From assembly GCA_905339405.1 (NCBI GenBank), contig CAJPGC010000014.1:1-64000 (forward strand): a stretch of DNA of 64,000 bases. Reading direction: 5' to 3'. Shown piece by piece: positions 8,171-18,977 of the stretch. Source of the stretch: an uncultured bacterium. GTDB taxonomy: Bacteria; Desulfobacterota; GWC2-55-46. The notes under the pieces are model-generated. The model saw only the letters and a program-made list of their open reading frames with translations. It had not been told where the DNA came from and did not search any database. The translations under genes were made by a program, and so were the position numbers. How positions within the stretch are numbered: the first letter of the stretch is position 1; the number at the start of each line of letters is the position of its first letter.

Positions 8171-10840
8171 ATGAGCGACAAGACACTTGAAAAGACTTAC
8201 GAGCCCGCAACCGTTGAGCAGAGGTGGGCGAAGTTCTGGATAGATGAAAAGGCCGCCACCCCCGATCTTTCCTCGAAGAAGCCCTGCTTCTCGATGGTCA
8301 TTCCTCCCCCCAACATCACAGGCGCGCTGCACCTCGGGCACGCGTTGAACTCAACGCTTCAGGACATACTCGCCCGCTACAAGCGCATGAAGGGCTTCAA
8401 CGTCCTGTGGCTGCCCGGCATCGACCACGCAGGCATCGCCACGCAGAACGTCGTTGAAAAGCAGCTCGCTGCAGAGGGCAAGAGCCGACACGACGTCGGA
8501 AGGGAAGAGTTCATCGAGCGGGTATGGAAGTGGAAGGGCGAGTCCGGCGGGACGATAATAAACCAGCTGAAGAGGCTCGGGGCTTCCTGCGACTGGACGC
8601 GCCAGAGGTTCACGATGGACGAGGGCCTCTCTAAAGCCGTCCGCGAAGTCTTCACGAAGCTCTACGAAGAGGGGCTAATATACCAGGGCGACTATATAAT
8701 CAACTGGTGCCCGAGGTGCCACACCGCGCTTTCCGACCTCGAGGTCGAGTTCAACGAATCAGAGGGCAGCCTGTGGCACATGGTCTATCCGCTGGCCGAG
8801 CCGGTGGGCGATATAACGTCCCTTACGGTGGCAACGACCAGGCCTGAGACCATGCTGGGGGACACAGCCGTCGCGGTAAACCCCGAAGACGAGCGGTACA
8901 AATCCATAATAGGCAAGAAGATAAGGCTCCCCTTCACCGGCAGGGAGATCCCAATAATAGCCGACGATTCGGTCTCTATCGAGTTCGGCACTGGCGCGGT
9001 GAAGATAACTCCGGCGCACGACTTCAATGACTTCGAGGTGGGCAGACGCCACAACCTGCCTACGCTCAAGGTAATGGACATAAACGCCCGCATGAACGAG
9101 AACGCCGGGCAGTTCAAGGGGCTCGACAGGTACGAGGCGAGAAAGAAGATAGTCGAAGGGCTCGAGGAGCAGGGCCTTCTGGAGAAGGTCGACAAGCACA
9201 AACTCATGCTCGGCGGCTGCTACAGGTGCTCTACTACGGTCGAGCCGACCCTCTCGAAGCAGTGGTTCGTGAAGGTCGCCCCGCTCGCCGAACCGGCCAT
9301 TAAGGCCGTTGAGGAAGGGCAGACGAGGTTCGTACCGAAGAACTGGGAGAACCTCTACTTCGACTGGATGAGGAACATCCGCGACTGGTGCATATCCCGC
9401 CAGATATGGTGGGGCCACAGGATACCGGCGTGGCACTGCAAAGACTGCGGCGGCGTCACGGTAGCATCCGTCGACCCCACGAGCTGCTCGAAGTGCGGCA
9501 AGGGAAATATCGAGCAGGACCCCGACGTGCTCGACACCTGGTTTTCGTCCGCGCTCTGGCCTTTTTCCACCCTCGGCTGGCCTGACAAGACAAAAGAACT
9601 GGAACTTTTCTACCCGACCGCGGTCCTTTCAACGAGCTTCGACATCATCTTCTTCTGGGTCGCCAGGATGATGATGATGGGCTTGAAGTTCATGGACGAC
9701 GTGCCCTTCAAAGACGTCTACATACACGCGCTCATAAGGGACTCCAAGGGCCAGAAGATGAGCAAGTCAAAGGGGAACGTCATCGACCCGCTCGTGATGA
9801 TGGAAAAGTACGGCACCGACGCCTTCAGGTTCACACTGGCAGTGCTGGCCGCACAGGGGCGCGACATAAGGCTTGCCGAGGAGAGGATCTCCGGGTACAG
9901 GAACTTCTGCAACAAGATATGGAACGTGGCGAGGTTCACCCTCATGAACCTCGAAGATTATAAAGACGGCCTTGACGAGCAGAAGTTCAACATGGCTGAC
10001 AAGTGGATATGGGACAGGCGGGGAGCCTGCATCAGGGAGGTCTCCGAAGCCATTGAGGGCTACAGGTTCGACGAGGCCGGGAGGGTGCTCTACAGGTTCG
10101 TCTGGCACGAGCTCTGCGACTGGTACGTCGAGCTCGTAAAGCTCGACCTCAGGGGAGAGCACGGCCCCGAAAGGAAATTGTGCGCCCAGCAGGTGCTCGT
10201 GACCGTCATGAGGGACGTGATGAAGCTTTTGCATCCTTTCATGCCGTTCATCACCGAAGAGATAGCCGAAAAGCTTCCGGGCTATGAGGGGAGCGTCATG
10301 CTCTCGGAGTTCCCGAAGGAGGGAGCGGCATTCCCGTTGGAGGCCTCGCGGATGGAAGACGCCATGGACGTAATCCGGGCGGTGAGGAACATCCGCACCG
10401 ACATGAACGTCGCGCCGTCGGCCATGACCGGCTGCGTCTGCCACGTGAAGGACGCCTCGTTGAGGAAGACCCTCGAGGACAGCGCCGAGTACATAAGGCA
10501 GTTGGGCCGCATTAAAGACCTCGTCATATCCGAAGGCGGGGAGAAGCCCAGGGACGCGGTCTCCGCGCTGGCCGGCGGCGGTGAGAGTAAATCGATTGAG
10601 GTATTCGTGCCGCTCGGCGGCCTCGTCGATTTCGACGTCGAGGAGAAGAGGCTCGTAAAAGAGCTCGAAAAGACCGAAGCCGAGCACGCGGGAGTGGCGA
10701 AGAAGCTGTCCAACCCCGAGTTCACCGACAAGGCCCCCGCAGAGATAGTGGAGAAGGACAGGGCGAGGCTCGAGGCCTTGACCGAGAAGAAGGCGAAACT
10801 TTCAACCGGCCTCGAACGGATAAGGAGCATAAGGGCTTGA
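8171..10840 (+). CDS. valS: Valyl-tRNA synthetase
   Basis: 889 aa; PPPNITGALHLGHALN (HIGH), GQKMSKSKGNVIDP (KMSKS), C-terminal coiled coil. Confidence 0.98.
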   Translation: MSDKTLEKTYEPATVEQRWAKFWIDEKAATPDLSSKKPCFSMVIPPPNITGALHLGHALNSTLQDILARYKRMKGFNVLWLPGIDHAGIATQNVVEKQLAAEGKSRHDVGREEFIERVWKWKGESGGTIINQLKRLGASCDWTRQRFTMDEGLSKAVREVFTKLYEEGLIYQGDYIINWCPRCHTALSDLEVEFNESEGSLWHMVYPLAEPVGDITSLTVATTRPETMLGDTAVAVNPEDERYKSIIGKKIRLPFTGREIPIIADDSVSIEFGTGAVKITPAHDFNDFEVGRRHNLPTLKVMDINARMNENAGQFKGLDRYEARKKIVEGLEEQGLLEKVDKHKLMLGGCYRCSTTVEPTLSKQWFVKVAPLAEPAIKAVEEGQTRFVPKNWENLYFDWMRNIRDWCISRQIWWGHRIPAWHCKDCGGVTVASVDPTSCSKCGKGNIEQDPDVLDTWFSSALWPFSTLGWPDKTKELELFYPTAVLSTSFDIIFFWVARMMMMGLKFMDDVPFKDVYIHALIRDSKGQKMSKSKGNVIDPLVMMEKYGTDAFRFTLAVLAAQGRDIRLAEERISGYRNFCNKIWNVARFTLMNLEDYKDGLDEQKFNMADKWIWDRRGACIREVSEAIEGYRFDEAGRVLYRFVWHELCDWYVELVKLDLRGEHGPERKLCAQQVLVTVMRDVMKLLHPFMPFITEEIAEKLPGYEGSVMLSEFPKEGAAFPLEASRMEDAMDVIRAVRNIRTDMNVAPSAMTGCVCHVKDASLRKTLEDSAEYIRQLGRIKDLVISEGGEKPRDAVSALAGGGESKSIEVFVPLGGLVDFDVEEKRLVKELEKTEAEHAGVAKKLSNPEFTDKAPAEIVEKDRARLEALTEKKAKLSTGLERIRSIRA

Positions 10841-11724
10841 TCAAACCGATAAAGAACGACATACCGGGCCTTCTGGAGTACTCCGGCATACTTGTAGACG
10901 CCGCGCTAGCCGAGGACATCGGCGAAGGCGACGTTACTACCCGCGCCATTGTAAAGAAGGGGCAGGAGGGCAAGGCCGAGTTCATCGCGAAAGAGGAGAT
11001 GGTCGTCTCCGGGCTCTTCATCGCCGAGATGGCTTTCACGCGCCTGGACAGGAAGGCCGTCTTCAAGACGAAGTTCAAAGACGGCAGCCGCGTTAGAAAA
11101 GGCGAGGTGATTGCCACGGTCACTGGCGGCCTCGGCGCGCTCCTCACGGGCGAGCGCGTGGCCCTCAACTTCCTCCAGAGGCTCTCGGGCATAGCTACCA
11201 AAACGAACGGCTTCGTGAAGGCGATGAAGTCCTCTAAGACAAGGCTCCTGGACACGAGGAAGACCACGCCGTGCCTGCGCCCCCTGGAGAAGTACGCGGT
11301 CGTCTCCGGCGGCGGGACGAACCACAGGCTGGGCCTCTATGACAGCGTCCTCATAAAGGACAACCACATAATGGCTGCGGGGTCTGTCACGGCCGCCGTC
11401 GCGGCGGTCAGGAAAAAGCACGGGGACGAACTCGCCATCGAGGTCGAAGTCACCAATATGGCCGAGGTGAAAGAAGCGCTCGCGTCGTCGGCAGACATAA
11501 TAATGCTCGACAACATGAAAGTGCCTGCCATGAAAAAGGCGTTGGCCCTCATAGGAGACAAGGCGCTCGTCGAGGCCTCCGGAAACGTCGATATCGCCAA
11601 CATAGGCATGGTTGCCTCCACCGGGGTCGATTTCATCTCCGCAGGGGCTCTCACCCATTCGGCAAGGGCCATTGACATAAGCATGGAAGTCGTCTCCATA
11701 TGGGCGAAAAAGAACAGGAAGTAG
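10837..11724 (+). CDS. nadC: Nicotinate-nucleotide pyrophosphorylase (carboxylating)
   Basis: ALAEDIGEGDVTTRAIV, LLDTRKTTPCLRPLEKYAVVSGGGTNHRLGLYDSVLIKDNH, FISAGALTHSARAIDISMEV. Confidence 0.97.
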   Translation: MIKPIKNDIPGLLEYSGILVDAALAEDIGEGDVTTRAIVKKGQEGKAEFIAKEEMVVSGLFIAEMAFTRLDRKAVFKTKFKDGSRVRKGEVIATVTGGLGALLTGERVALNFLQRLSGIATKTNGFVKAMKSSKTRLLDTRKTTPCLRPLEKYAVVSGGGTNHRLGLYDSVLIKDNHIMAAGSVTAAVAAVRKKHGDELAIEVEVTNMAEVKEALASSADIIMLDNMKVPAMKKALALIGDKALVEASGNVDIANIGMVASTGVDFISAGALTHSARAIDISMEVVSIWAKKNRK

Positions 11725-12671
11725 AGATAATAAGGCTCCTCAAGGCCGGGGCCGGGTACACCTCCGGCCAGTCCTTGAGCGCGTCCCTGGGCGTCTCCAG
11801 GACGGCCGTATGGAAGCATATCGAGGCCTTGAGGAAGATGGGCTACGCCATAGAGGCGAGCCCGTCGAAGGGGTACAGGCTCCTTGAAGCAAGGCCGTTC
11901 AACGGGGTGGAGCTGCAAACGCTCCTTTCTGGAAAGCTGTTCGGAAGAGAGGTCCACTTCTTCGACAGCATCGATTCGACGAACGCGAAGGCCTTCGAGC
12001 TCGCCAGAGAAGGCGCTCCCGAGGGCACAATCGTCGTAGCCGAGACCCAGACAAGGGGCAAGGGAAGGATAGGCAGAAAATGGGAATCTCCCGCAGGGAT
12101 GAACCTTTATCTTTCGGTCATTCTGAGGCCGAAAGTCGCGCCACAGGGTGCTCAGGGGCTCACCTTCGTCGCGGCAGTGGCCGCGGCAGAAGCTGTCAGT
12201 GCCAGCGGGGTAAAGCCAGCAGTGAAGTGGCCCAACGATATTTTGATAGGTGGACGAAAGACGGCCGGAATACTCCTTGAGATGGACTCCGAGCCCGACA
12301 GGGTGCATTTCGTGGTCGCGGGCATAGGCGTCAACCTGAATGCCAGAAGGGACATGTTCCCGGAATATATAAAAGATACTGCGACTTCCCTCTTCGAGGA
12401 GACGGGTTCCTCGATAGACAGGGGCCTTTTCACGGCAAGGCTGCTTTCGAGCATGGAAAGATGGTATGGGGTATACTTGAGTGAAGGGTTTGTACCTGTC
12501 CTCGAGGCATGGAAGGGCAGCTTCAGGACGGTCGGAAAGCCCGTGAAGGTGACTTTTTTCGACAGGACCATCGAAGGGATATGCGCGGGGGTAGACTCTG
12601 ACGGCGCGCTCCTCCTTGAGCGAGAAGGCCGCCTCGAGAGGATAATCTCCGGGGACGTGGAGGCTCTGTAG
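11700..12671 (+). CDS. birA: Bifunctional BirA: biotin-[acetyl-CoA-carboxylase] ligase with N-terminal HTH
   Basis: N-terminal wHTH; STNAKAFELA, TQTRGKGRIGRKWESPAGMNLYLSVILRP, VKWPNDILIGGRKTAGIL. Confidence 0.96.
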   Translation: MGEKEQEVEIIRLLKAGAGYTSGQSLSASLGVSRTAVWKHIEALRKMGYAIEASPSKGYRLLEARPFNGVELQTLLSGKLFGREVHFFDSIDSTNAKAFELAREGAPEGTIVVAETQTRGKGRIGRKWESPAGMNLYLSVILRPKVAPQGAQGLTFVAAVAAAEAVSASGVKPAVKWPNDILIGGRKTAGILLEMDSEPDRVHFVVAGIGVNLNARRDMFPEYIKDTATSLFEETGSSIDRGLFTARLLSSMERWYGVYLSEGFVPVLEAWKGSFRTVGKPVKVTFFDRTIEGICAGVDSDGALLLEREGRLERIISGDVEAL

Positions 12672-13429
12672 TGCTCCTCGCCATAGACATAGGCAACACG
12701 AACATCGTCATAGGCGTCTTCGACGGCGGCCTGAAGGGCCACTGGCGCGTCTCCACGGACGCCGGGAAAACCTCTGACGAGTACGGGCTTACTCTCCTGG
12801 GCCTGCTTGCGGCCTCAGGCATGGATAAAAAGGCTGTCCACGGCGCGATAGCGGCTTCCGTCGTGCCGAGGCTCACGCCGACGATAACGGCGGCAATCTT
12901 CGAGTACCTGGGGCTGACCTGCCGCGTTGTGACGCACCAGAACTGCCTCATGCCGGTCTTGACCGACAACCCGGAAGAGGTCGGGGCCGACAGGCTTGTG
13001 AACGCGGTGGCCGCGTTCCATGAGCACAGGCGCTCTCTCATAGCCGTTGATTTCGGCACGGCCGTGACCTTCGATTACGTGACTGAAAGAGGCGAGTACG
13101 CGGGAGGGATAATAGCCCCCGGCATCTCGATTTCATCCGAAGCCCTTTTCAGCAGGACCGCCAGGCTCCCGATGGTCGAGGCTGGAAGGCCATCGGTCCT
13201 CATAGGCAAGAACACGGTGGACTCCATGCGCTCCGGGATATTCTACGGATTCCTGGGCCTCGTGGACGGGATTTTAGAGCGTATGATGAAAGAGACGGGC
13301 GCCAGCCCGGTAATAGTATCAACCGGCGGGCTCGCCCCGCTGGTCGTCGGAGAATCGAAGTATATAACCGGAACTGATGAATTCCTGACGCTCAAGGGTT
13401 TGAAGATAATCTACGAAGGGAAGATGTAA
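12671..13429 (+). CDS. coaX: Type III pantothenate kinase
   Basis: MLLAIDIGNTNIVIGVFDG, GADRLVNAVAAF, VDFGTAVTFDYV, YAGGIIAPGISIS. Confidence 0.97.
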   Translation: MLLAIDIGNTNIVIGVFDGGLKGHWRVSTDAGKTSDEYGLTLLGLLAASGMDKKAVHGAIAASVVPRLTPTITAAIFEYLGLTCRVVTHQNCLMPVLTDNPEEVGADRLVNAVAAFHEHRRSLIAVDFGTAVTFDYVTERGEYAGGIIAPGISISSEALFSRTARLPMVEAGRPSVLIGKNTVDSMRSGIFYGFLGLVDGILERMMKETGASPVIVSTGGLAPLVVGESKYITGTDEFLTLKGLKIIYEGKM

Positions 13430-13433
13430 GCGG

Positions 13434-13901
13434 ATGTCCGAAGCACGGGAGCAGTTTGTCGCTGGAAAGAGGTTTCTTCGCGAAGATAATGTCGACAAGG
13501 CCTTGAGGCACTTCGAGAAGGCATGGAAGGAAGACAAGGAAAACGCCGAGTATATGTCCTACTACGGCCTGTGTAAGGCGCTCCGTGGAGGAGAGATAGG
13601 CCTGGGGCTCGAACTGTGCACGAGGGCCATAAAAAAAGAGTTCTTCAAGGCCGAGTTCTATCTGAACCTGGGCAGGGTCTACATGGCCGCCGGGAACAAG
13701 AAGGGCGCGATAAAGGTATTTAAAAAAGGGCTCAGGTACGACCAGGGCAACGAGGAGCTATACAAGGCTTTGACCGGCCTGGGCTTCAGGACAAGGCCGG
13801 TGATACCTCTACTGGACAGGGCCAACCCGATGAACAAGTTCCTGGGCATCCTCATTCGCAGGACCATCCCGAACATGTTCAGCCGGAGGAAAAAGGAATA
13901 G
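13434..13901 (+). CDS. TPR-repeat protein
   Basis: 155 aa with TPR-like helices (AEFYLNLGRVYMAAGNKKGAIKVFKKGLRYD). Confidence 0.75.
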   Translation: MSEAREQFVAGKRFLREDNVDKALRHFEKAWKEDKENAEYMSYYGLCKALRGGEIGLGLELCTRAIKKEFFKAEFYLNLGRVYMAAGNKKGAIKVFKKGLRYDQGNEELYKALTGLGFRTRPVIPLLDRANPMNKFLGILIRRTIPNMFSRRKKE

Positions 13902-13935
13902 CTATCGAACTTTCTCACCATAAGGAGGTGTTTTT

Positions 13936-16035
13936 GTGGAAGTCTCCATGGACAAAAAGAGGAACGTCTCGATAATCGCCCACGGCGGGGCCGGAAAGAC
14001 CTCCCTCGCCGAGGCCATGCTCTTCAACGCGAAGGCCATCGACAGGCTCGGAAAGGTGGACGACGGCACCTCTCACCTTGACTTCGAGCCCGAGGAGCAG
14101 AAAAGAAAGATAACCATCTCGGCGGCCGTCCATCACTACGACTGGGACGGCTGCCGGGTGAACGTCATCGACACGCCGGGCTATTCAAACTTCCTCACCG
14201 AAACGCGCGACTCATTGAGGGTCGTGGGCGGAGCGGTAGTCATCATCAGCGCCATATCCGGCGTAAAGGTCCAGACGGAAAAAATATGGGAGTTCGGCGA
14301 CGAGTTCGAGGTCTGCAGGGTCGCGTTCGTCAACAAGATGGACCGCGAGAGGGCTTCTTTTCTTCGAGCCGTCGACGACATGGAAAAGGTCCTCAAGGTC
14401 AAGGGCGTGCCCATGCAGATACCGATGGGCGAGGGCCCGGAGTTCACCGGCCTCATCGACCTCATGGAGATGAAGGCCCATACCTGCTCCCTTGACGGCT
14501 CCGGCGCGTTCGAGACGTCGGAGATACCAGCACAATACACGAAAGAGGCCGCCGCGATGAGGGAGAACATGGTCGCGGCCATCGTCGAGTCAGACGACGC
14601 GCTCACTGAGAAGTACCTGGACGGGCAGAAGATAGCCGCAGAAGAGCTAAAGAAGGCCCTCCGCGAGGGCGTCTTGACCCGCAGGTTCATACCGGTTTAC
14701 CTGGGCTCGGCAGTGAAGAACATGGGCGTCAACTTCCTGATGGACGCCGTCAACCTCACGCTGCCGTCCCCGCTCGACAAGGGCATGATAAGGGGGCACA
14801 TAAAGGGCATCGACCCGAGGAGCGGCCAGGAGATAGAGCAGGAGCCCGACCCGTCGGCCCCGTTCTCGGCCTTCGTCTTCAAGAGCCTCATCGACCCGTA
14901 TACAGGTAAGCTTTCCATCTTCAGGATATTCTCGGGGACCCTCCATGCCGACGCGACCGTCCTCAATTCGACGCGCGATTCGAAAGAGAAGCTTTCGCAC
15001 CTGTATCTCATGGAGGGCAAGAAATTGAAGGAGGTCGCGAGGGCAGAGGCGGGCGACATAGTGGCCGTCTCCAAGCTCAAGGACACCCACATAGGTGACA
15101 CCCTCACTGACGTCGCCTCGCCGGTTAAGTTCGCGCCGTTCCCGCCGGTGGCGGCTTCGCTTTCATACGCGCTCCACCCCAGGACGAAGTCCGACGAGGA
15201 CAAGGCCCCCTCGGCCATAGAGAAGCTCATGGAGGAGGACCCTTCGATAGACTTCCACATGGATGAGCAGACAAAGGAGTTCCTCCTCTCAGGCGTTGGG
15301 CAGGTCCATCTCGAGGTGGCCGTCGAAAAGCTCAAACGCAAGTTCGGCTGCGACGTCGAGCTCAAGACGCCCAGGGTGCCCTACAAGGAGACGATAAGGT
15401 CGCACGTGAAGGTGCAGGGCAAGTATAAGAAGCAGTCCGGCGGAAGGGGCCAGTACGGGGACACCTGGCTCGACATCTCGCCTCTGCCGAGGGGCAGGGG
15501 CTTTGAGTTTGTCGACCAGATAACCGGCGGGGCCATCCCCAGGCAGTTCATACCGGCTGTCGAAAAAGGCGTGCGCGAGGCGATGCTCTCGGGCATCCTC
15601 GCAGGCTTCCCCGTCGTGGACGTCAGGGTCGCCCTTTACGACGGCACGTACCACACCGTCGACTCTTCGGAGATGGCTTTCAAGATAGCCGCGTCGATGG
15701 GCTTCAAGAAAGGCATGGAGCAGGCAAGCCCGGTGCTCCTGGAGCCCGTCATGAAGATGGAGATAAACGTGCCGGACGACAAGCTCGGCGACATAATAGG
15801 CGACGTGAACTCGCGCCGCGGCAAGATACTCGGGGCAGAGCCCAAGGCCGGCAGCCAGACCATAAAGGCCCTCGTGCCGATGGCCGAGGTCATAACCTAT
15901 GCCACCGACCTGCGCGGCATGACCGCCGACAGGGGCATATTCACGATGGAGTTCTCCCATTACGAGGAGGTGCCGACCTATTTGAGCCAGAAGATAATAA
16001 CGGCCGCGAAGCCTGAAAAAGAGAGGGCGCAATAA
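13936..16035 (+). CDS. fusA: Translation elongation factor G paralog (EF-G2-like)
   Basis: 699 aa; IIAHGGAGKTSLAEAML, VIDTPGYSNF, FVNKMDRERA; G1 is AHGGAGKT rather than the canonical AHIDAGKTT. Confidence 0.9.
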   Translation: MEVSMDKKRNVSIIAHGGAGKTSLAEAMLFNAKAIDRLGKVDDGTSHLDFEPEEQKRKITISAAVHHYDWDGCRVNVIDTPGYSNFLTETRDSLRVVGGAVVIISAISGVKVQTEKIWEFGDEFEVCRVAFVNKMDRERASFLRAVDDMEKVLKVKGVPMQIPMGEGPEFTGLIDLMEMKAHTCSLDGSGAFETSEIPAQYTKEAAAMRENMVAAIVESDDALTEKYLDGQKIAAEELKKALREGVLTRRFIPVYLGSAVKNMGVNFLMDAVNLTLPSPLDKGMIRGHIKGIDPRSGQEIEQEPDPSAPFSAFVFKSLIDPYTGKLSIFRIFSGTLHADATVLNSTRDSKEKLSHLYLMEGKKLKEVARAEAGDIVAVSKLKDTHIGDTLTDVASPVKFAPFPPVAASLSYALHPRTKSDEDKAPSAIEKLMEEDPSIDFHMDEQTKEFLLSGVGQVHLEVAVEKLKRKFGCDVELKTPRVPYKETIRSHVKVQGKYKKQSGGRGQYGDTWLDISPLPRGRGFEFVDQITGGAIPRQFIPAVEKGVREAMLSGILAGFPVVDVRVALYDGTYHTVDSSEMAFKIAASMGFKKGMEQASPVLLEPVMKMEINVPDDKLGDIIGDVNSRRGKILGAEPKAGSQTIKALVPMAEVITYATDLRGMTADRGIFTMEFSHYEEVPTYLSQKIITAAKPEKERAQ

Positions 16036-16040
16036 TATAG

Positions 16041-17015
16041 ATGAAGCTCAAGGGCTCGCTTTTAAGGTTCGTATCTCCCTCGTCCGCGAGCGAAGTGCGC
16101 CTTCGCGCGGCGCAAAGGGCGGCGAGCGAGGAGTTCGCCCCCGAAGACGAGGTGACAGTCCTGTTCGTGCTCGGCTTCGACAAGAACGCCGAGGTGGCGG
16201 AAGCCGCGAAAAAGAGCCTTCAGGAGTTCCCGCTCCAGCGCCTGCTGGAGGCTTTGGACGCCACTCTCGACGCGTTGGTGATAAAAAAGCTCCTTGAGCT
16301 GCGCGAGGACGAGGCGGTGCAGATAATGGCCGCCTTAAACCCCGGCATAGACGACGCCACGCTTACGAACCTCGCCTCCAACGGCCCTGAAGAGGTCATC
16401 ACGGCCCTATCGGAAGACGGCGGGCTCCTTTCGGCCAAGCCTTTCATAAAAGAGGCCCTAGCCAAAAACCCCCGCACGTCCGGCGCGGTGCGCACCATGC
16501 TCGAGGGGCTCAAGCCAGTGCCCGCCGGTAGCGCGGCGAAACCGGCGGAGCGCGAAAAACTCCAAGCCGACCTTACCGACGAGAAACGGGTCAAGGCCGA
16601 CGAGCAGAACATCTACAAGCTCGTCGTCCAACTGAACGCCGGACAGAAGCTCAAGCTCGCCTTGAGCGGCAACAAGTCCGCAAGGGACCTCCTGATAAAG
16701 GACTCTAACAAGGTCATATCGATGGCGGTCCTCAAGAACCCGAGGATAACCGAGGAGGAAGTCCAGAAGATAACGCTGACGAAGGGCACGAACGACGACA
16801 TGCTCCGCCATATCGCGAGGAACAAGGAATGGGTCAAGAGCTACGGGATAAGGGTCGGGATGCTCACGAACCCCAAGACGCCGCTCACCGTCTCCTTGAA
16901 GCTCCTCGACACGGTATATGAGAAGGACCTTCAGTCAATAGCCAAGAGCAAGAACGTGCCGAGCACTCTCGCGTCCGCCGCGAGGAGGAAGCTCGACGCG
17001 AAAGGCAAGAAGTAG
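16041..17015 (+). CDS. Conserved hypothetical alpha-helical (HEAT/DUF2336-like) protein
   Basis: 324 aa; repeated ALNPGIDDATLTNLASN / LKNPRITEEEVQKI / LTNPKTPLTVSLKLL helical pairs. Confidence 0.65.
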   Translation: MKLKGSLLRFVSPSSASEVRLRAAQRAASEEFAPEDEVTVLFVLGFDKNAEVAEAAKKSLQEFPLQRLLEALDATLDALVIKKLLELREDEAVQIMAALNPGIDDATLTNLASNGPEEVITALSEDGGLLSAKPFIKEALAKNPRTSGAVRTMLEGLKPVPAGSAAKPAEREKLQADLTDEKRVKADEQNIYKLVVQLNAGQKLKLALSGNKSARDLLIKDSNKVISMAVLKNPRITEEEVQKITLTKGTNDDMLRHIARNKEWVKSYGIRVGMLTNPKTPLTVSLKLLDTVYEKDLQSIAKSKNVPSTLASAARRKLDAKGKK

Positions 17016-17019
17016 GAAT

Positions 17020-17868
17020 ATGCCACTTGGAGTGCATACGTCCATCGCCGGAGGGCTCTTCAGGTCGGCCGAAAGGGCGGCCGCGCTCGGGTGCGACTGC
17101 ATGCAGATATTCGGCAGGAACCCGAGGAGCTGGATATACAAGCCGCTTGCGCCTGACGAGGCCGCCCTCTTCAAGGCCAAAAGGGCCGAAGCCGGGCTCA
17201 TGAAGGTCGCCGTCCATACGAACTACCTCATAAACCTCTGCTCGCCGGATGACGGCATCTACCATAAATCAATCGACATATTCGAAAAGGAGCTCGCCAT
17301 AGCCGAGGCAATAGGCGCGGACTATCTTGTCACGCACCTGGGGAGCCCGCAGGATATGGGCAGTGAGTTCGCTATAAAAAGGGTCGGCCTTGCCTTGAGG
17401 GAGGCTTCCCGGAGCGGTCTGGGCAAAAAGACGATGATGCTCCTCGAGAACACCTCCGGGGCTGGCTACGGTTTCGGGGCGGACCTTGAACACATAGGCG
17501 AGATAATCTCGAACTCGGCGAAAGACGGAATAGAGGCGGGCCTCTGCCTCGACACCTGCCACTCATTTACTGCCGGGTATTCCTTTTCGACGCCGGGGGA
17601 GGTAGCGGGTTTCCTCTCGAAGATAGACGGGACCGCTGGACTCGGGAATCTCAAGGTCATACACCTTAACGACTCCAAGGGGGCGTTCGGCTCCAACCTC
17701 GACCGCCATGAGCACATCGGCAAAGGGAAAATCGGCCTGGAGGCGTTCAGGCTTCTCCTGAACCACCCGGCCATAAGGGAAGTCCCGATGATACTGGAGA
17801 CTCCGAAGAAGACAGATGAGGACGACCCCATGAACCTTGCAACCGTAAGAAGACTCCTGGCTGGATAA
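17020..17868 (+). CDS. nfo: Endonuclease IV (AP endonuclease)
   Basis: LGVHTSIAGGLFRSAERAAALGCDCMQIFGRNPRSW, LCLDTCHSFTAGY, HLNDSKGAFGSNLDRHEHIGKGKIG. Confidence 0.97.
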   Translation: MPLGVHTSIAGGLFRSAERAAALGCDCMQIFGRNPRSWIYKPLAPDEAALFKAKRAEAGLMKVAVHTNYLINLCSPDDGIYHKSIDIFEKELAIAEAIGADYLVTHLGSPQDMGSEFAIKRVGLALREASRSGLGKKTMMLLENTSGAGYGFGADLEHIGEIISNSAKDGIEAGLCLDTCHSFTAGYSFSTPGEVAGFLSKIDGTAGLGNLKVIHLNDSKGAFGSNLDRHEHIGKGKIGLEAFRLLLNHPAIREVPMILETPKKTDEDDPMNLATVRRLLAG

Positions 17869-17984
17869 TGACTAGGGCCTGGGTTGCCCGCCCTTTATAA
17901 CGACTTGCGACAGAGTTAATTTAGGCTTGAGTTGGCCGCTCCTATGGTTTACGATGAAACAATATTCCCCGGAGGTTTTGCGAG

Positions 17985-18911
17985 ATGTTCGACCTTGTGA
18001 TAATCGGCGGAGGCCCTGCCGGGCTTACAGCCGGAATATACGCCCAGAGGGCCAGGCTCAAGACAGTGCTTCTTGAAAAGCAGATGGTCGGCGGCCAGAT
18101 AGCGATAAGCGACGTCATCGAGAACTACCCCGGCTTCCCGTCCATAAGCGGCGCGGGCCTCATGGAGAAGTTCGAGGAGCACGCCCGGGGCTTAGGCCTC
18201 GAGATACGCTTCGCGGACGTGGCCGACATAACCGTCGAGGACGAGGTCAAGGTCATAAAGACCTCCGAGGGAGAGATAAGGGCGAAGGCCGTCATCATAG
18301 CAACCGGCGCGAAACCCAAGAGACTCGGAGTGCCTGGAGAGAAGGAGCTTACCGGCAAGGGTGTATCCTATTGCGCCACCTGTGACGGCCCTTTTTTCAG
18401 GAACCTCAAGGTCATGGTCGTGGGCGGAGGTGACACCGCCGTAAAAGAGGCCGTCTATCTCTCGAGGATAGCCTCGAAGGTCTACATCGTGCACAGGCGC
18501 GACAAGTTCAGGGCCGAGAAGATGCACCAGGAGAAGCTGGAGTCCACCCCCAACATCGAGCGCATCACCTGCCATATCCTGAAAGAGATAAAATCCGAGA
18601 ACAACCTCGTCAAATCGGTCGTGCTCGAAGACATGAAGACCTGCGAGAAGAAGGAGATAGAAGCCGAAGGGGTCTTCATATTCGTCGGCATCAACCCGAC
18701 GACGGACTTCGTTGACGTCGACAAGGACTCCGGCGGCTTCATCAAGACCAGCGCCCGCATGGAGACTTCCACACCCGGCATATTCGCCGCAGGCGACTGC
18801 CGCACCACGCCGCTTCTACAGGTGGCGACCGCCGTAGGCGACGGGGCCATCGCGGCTGCTTCCGCGATAGAGTACGTTGAGGAGTTCGAGACCAGGGCCA
18901 AGAACGTGTGA
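17985..18911 (+). CDS. trxB: Thioredoxin-disulfide reductase
   Basis: GGGPAGLTAGIYAQRA, CATCDGPFF active site, VVGGGDTAVKEA, FAAGDCRT. Confidence 0.95.
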   Translation: MFDLVIIGGGPAGLTAGIYAQRARLKTVLLEKQMVGGQIAISDVIENYPGFPSISGAGLMEKFEEHARGLGLEIRFADVADITVEDEVKVIKTSEGEIRAKAVIIATGAKPKRLGVPGEKELTGKGVSYCATCDGPFFRNLKVMVVGGGDTAVKEAVYLSRIASKVYIVHRRDKFRAEKMHQEKLESTPNIERITCHILKEIKSENNLVKSVVLEDMKTCEKKEIEAEGVFIFVGINPTTDFVDVDKDSGGFIKTSARMETSTPGIFAAGDCRTTPLLQVATAVGDGAIAAASAIEYVEEFETRAKNV

Positions 18912-18977
18912 GCTCCTTTTGAAAGGCTTTCATAAGGAACGCCTTTTTTCATGTTATCCGGCAAGGACTAGGACAAT

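Noticed and set aside
9767-10687. 306-aa antisense ORF in valS
   Set aside because: Shadow ORF of a high-GC coding sequence with no family resemblance; valS is certain on the plus strand.
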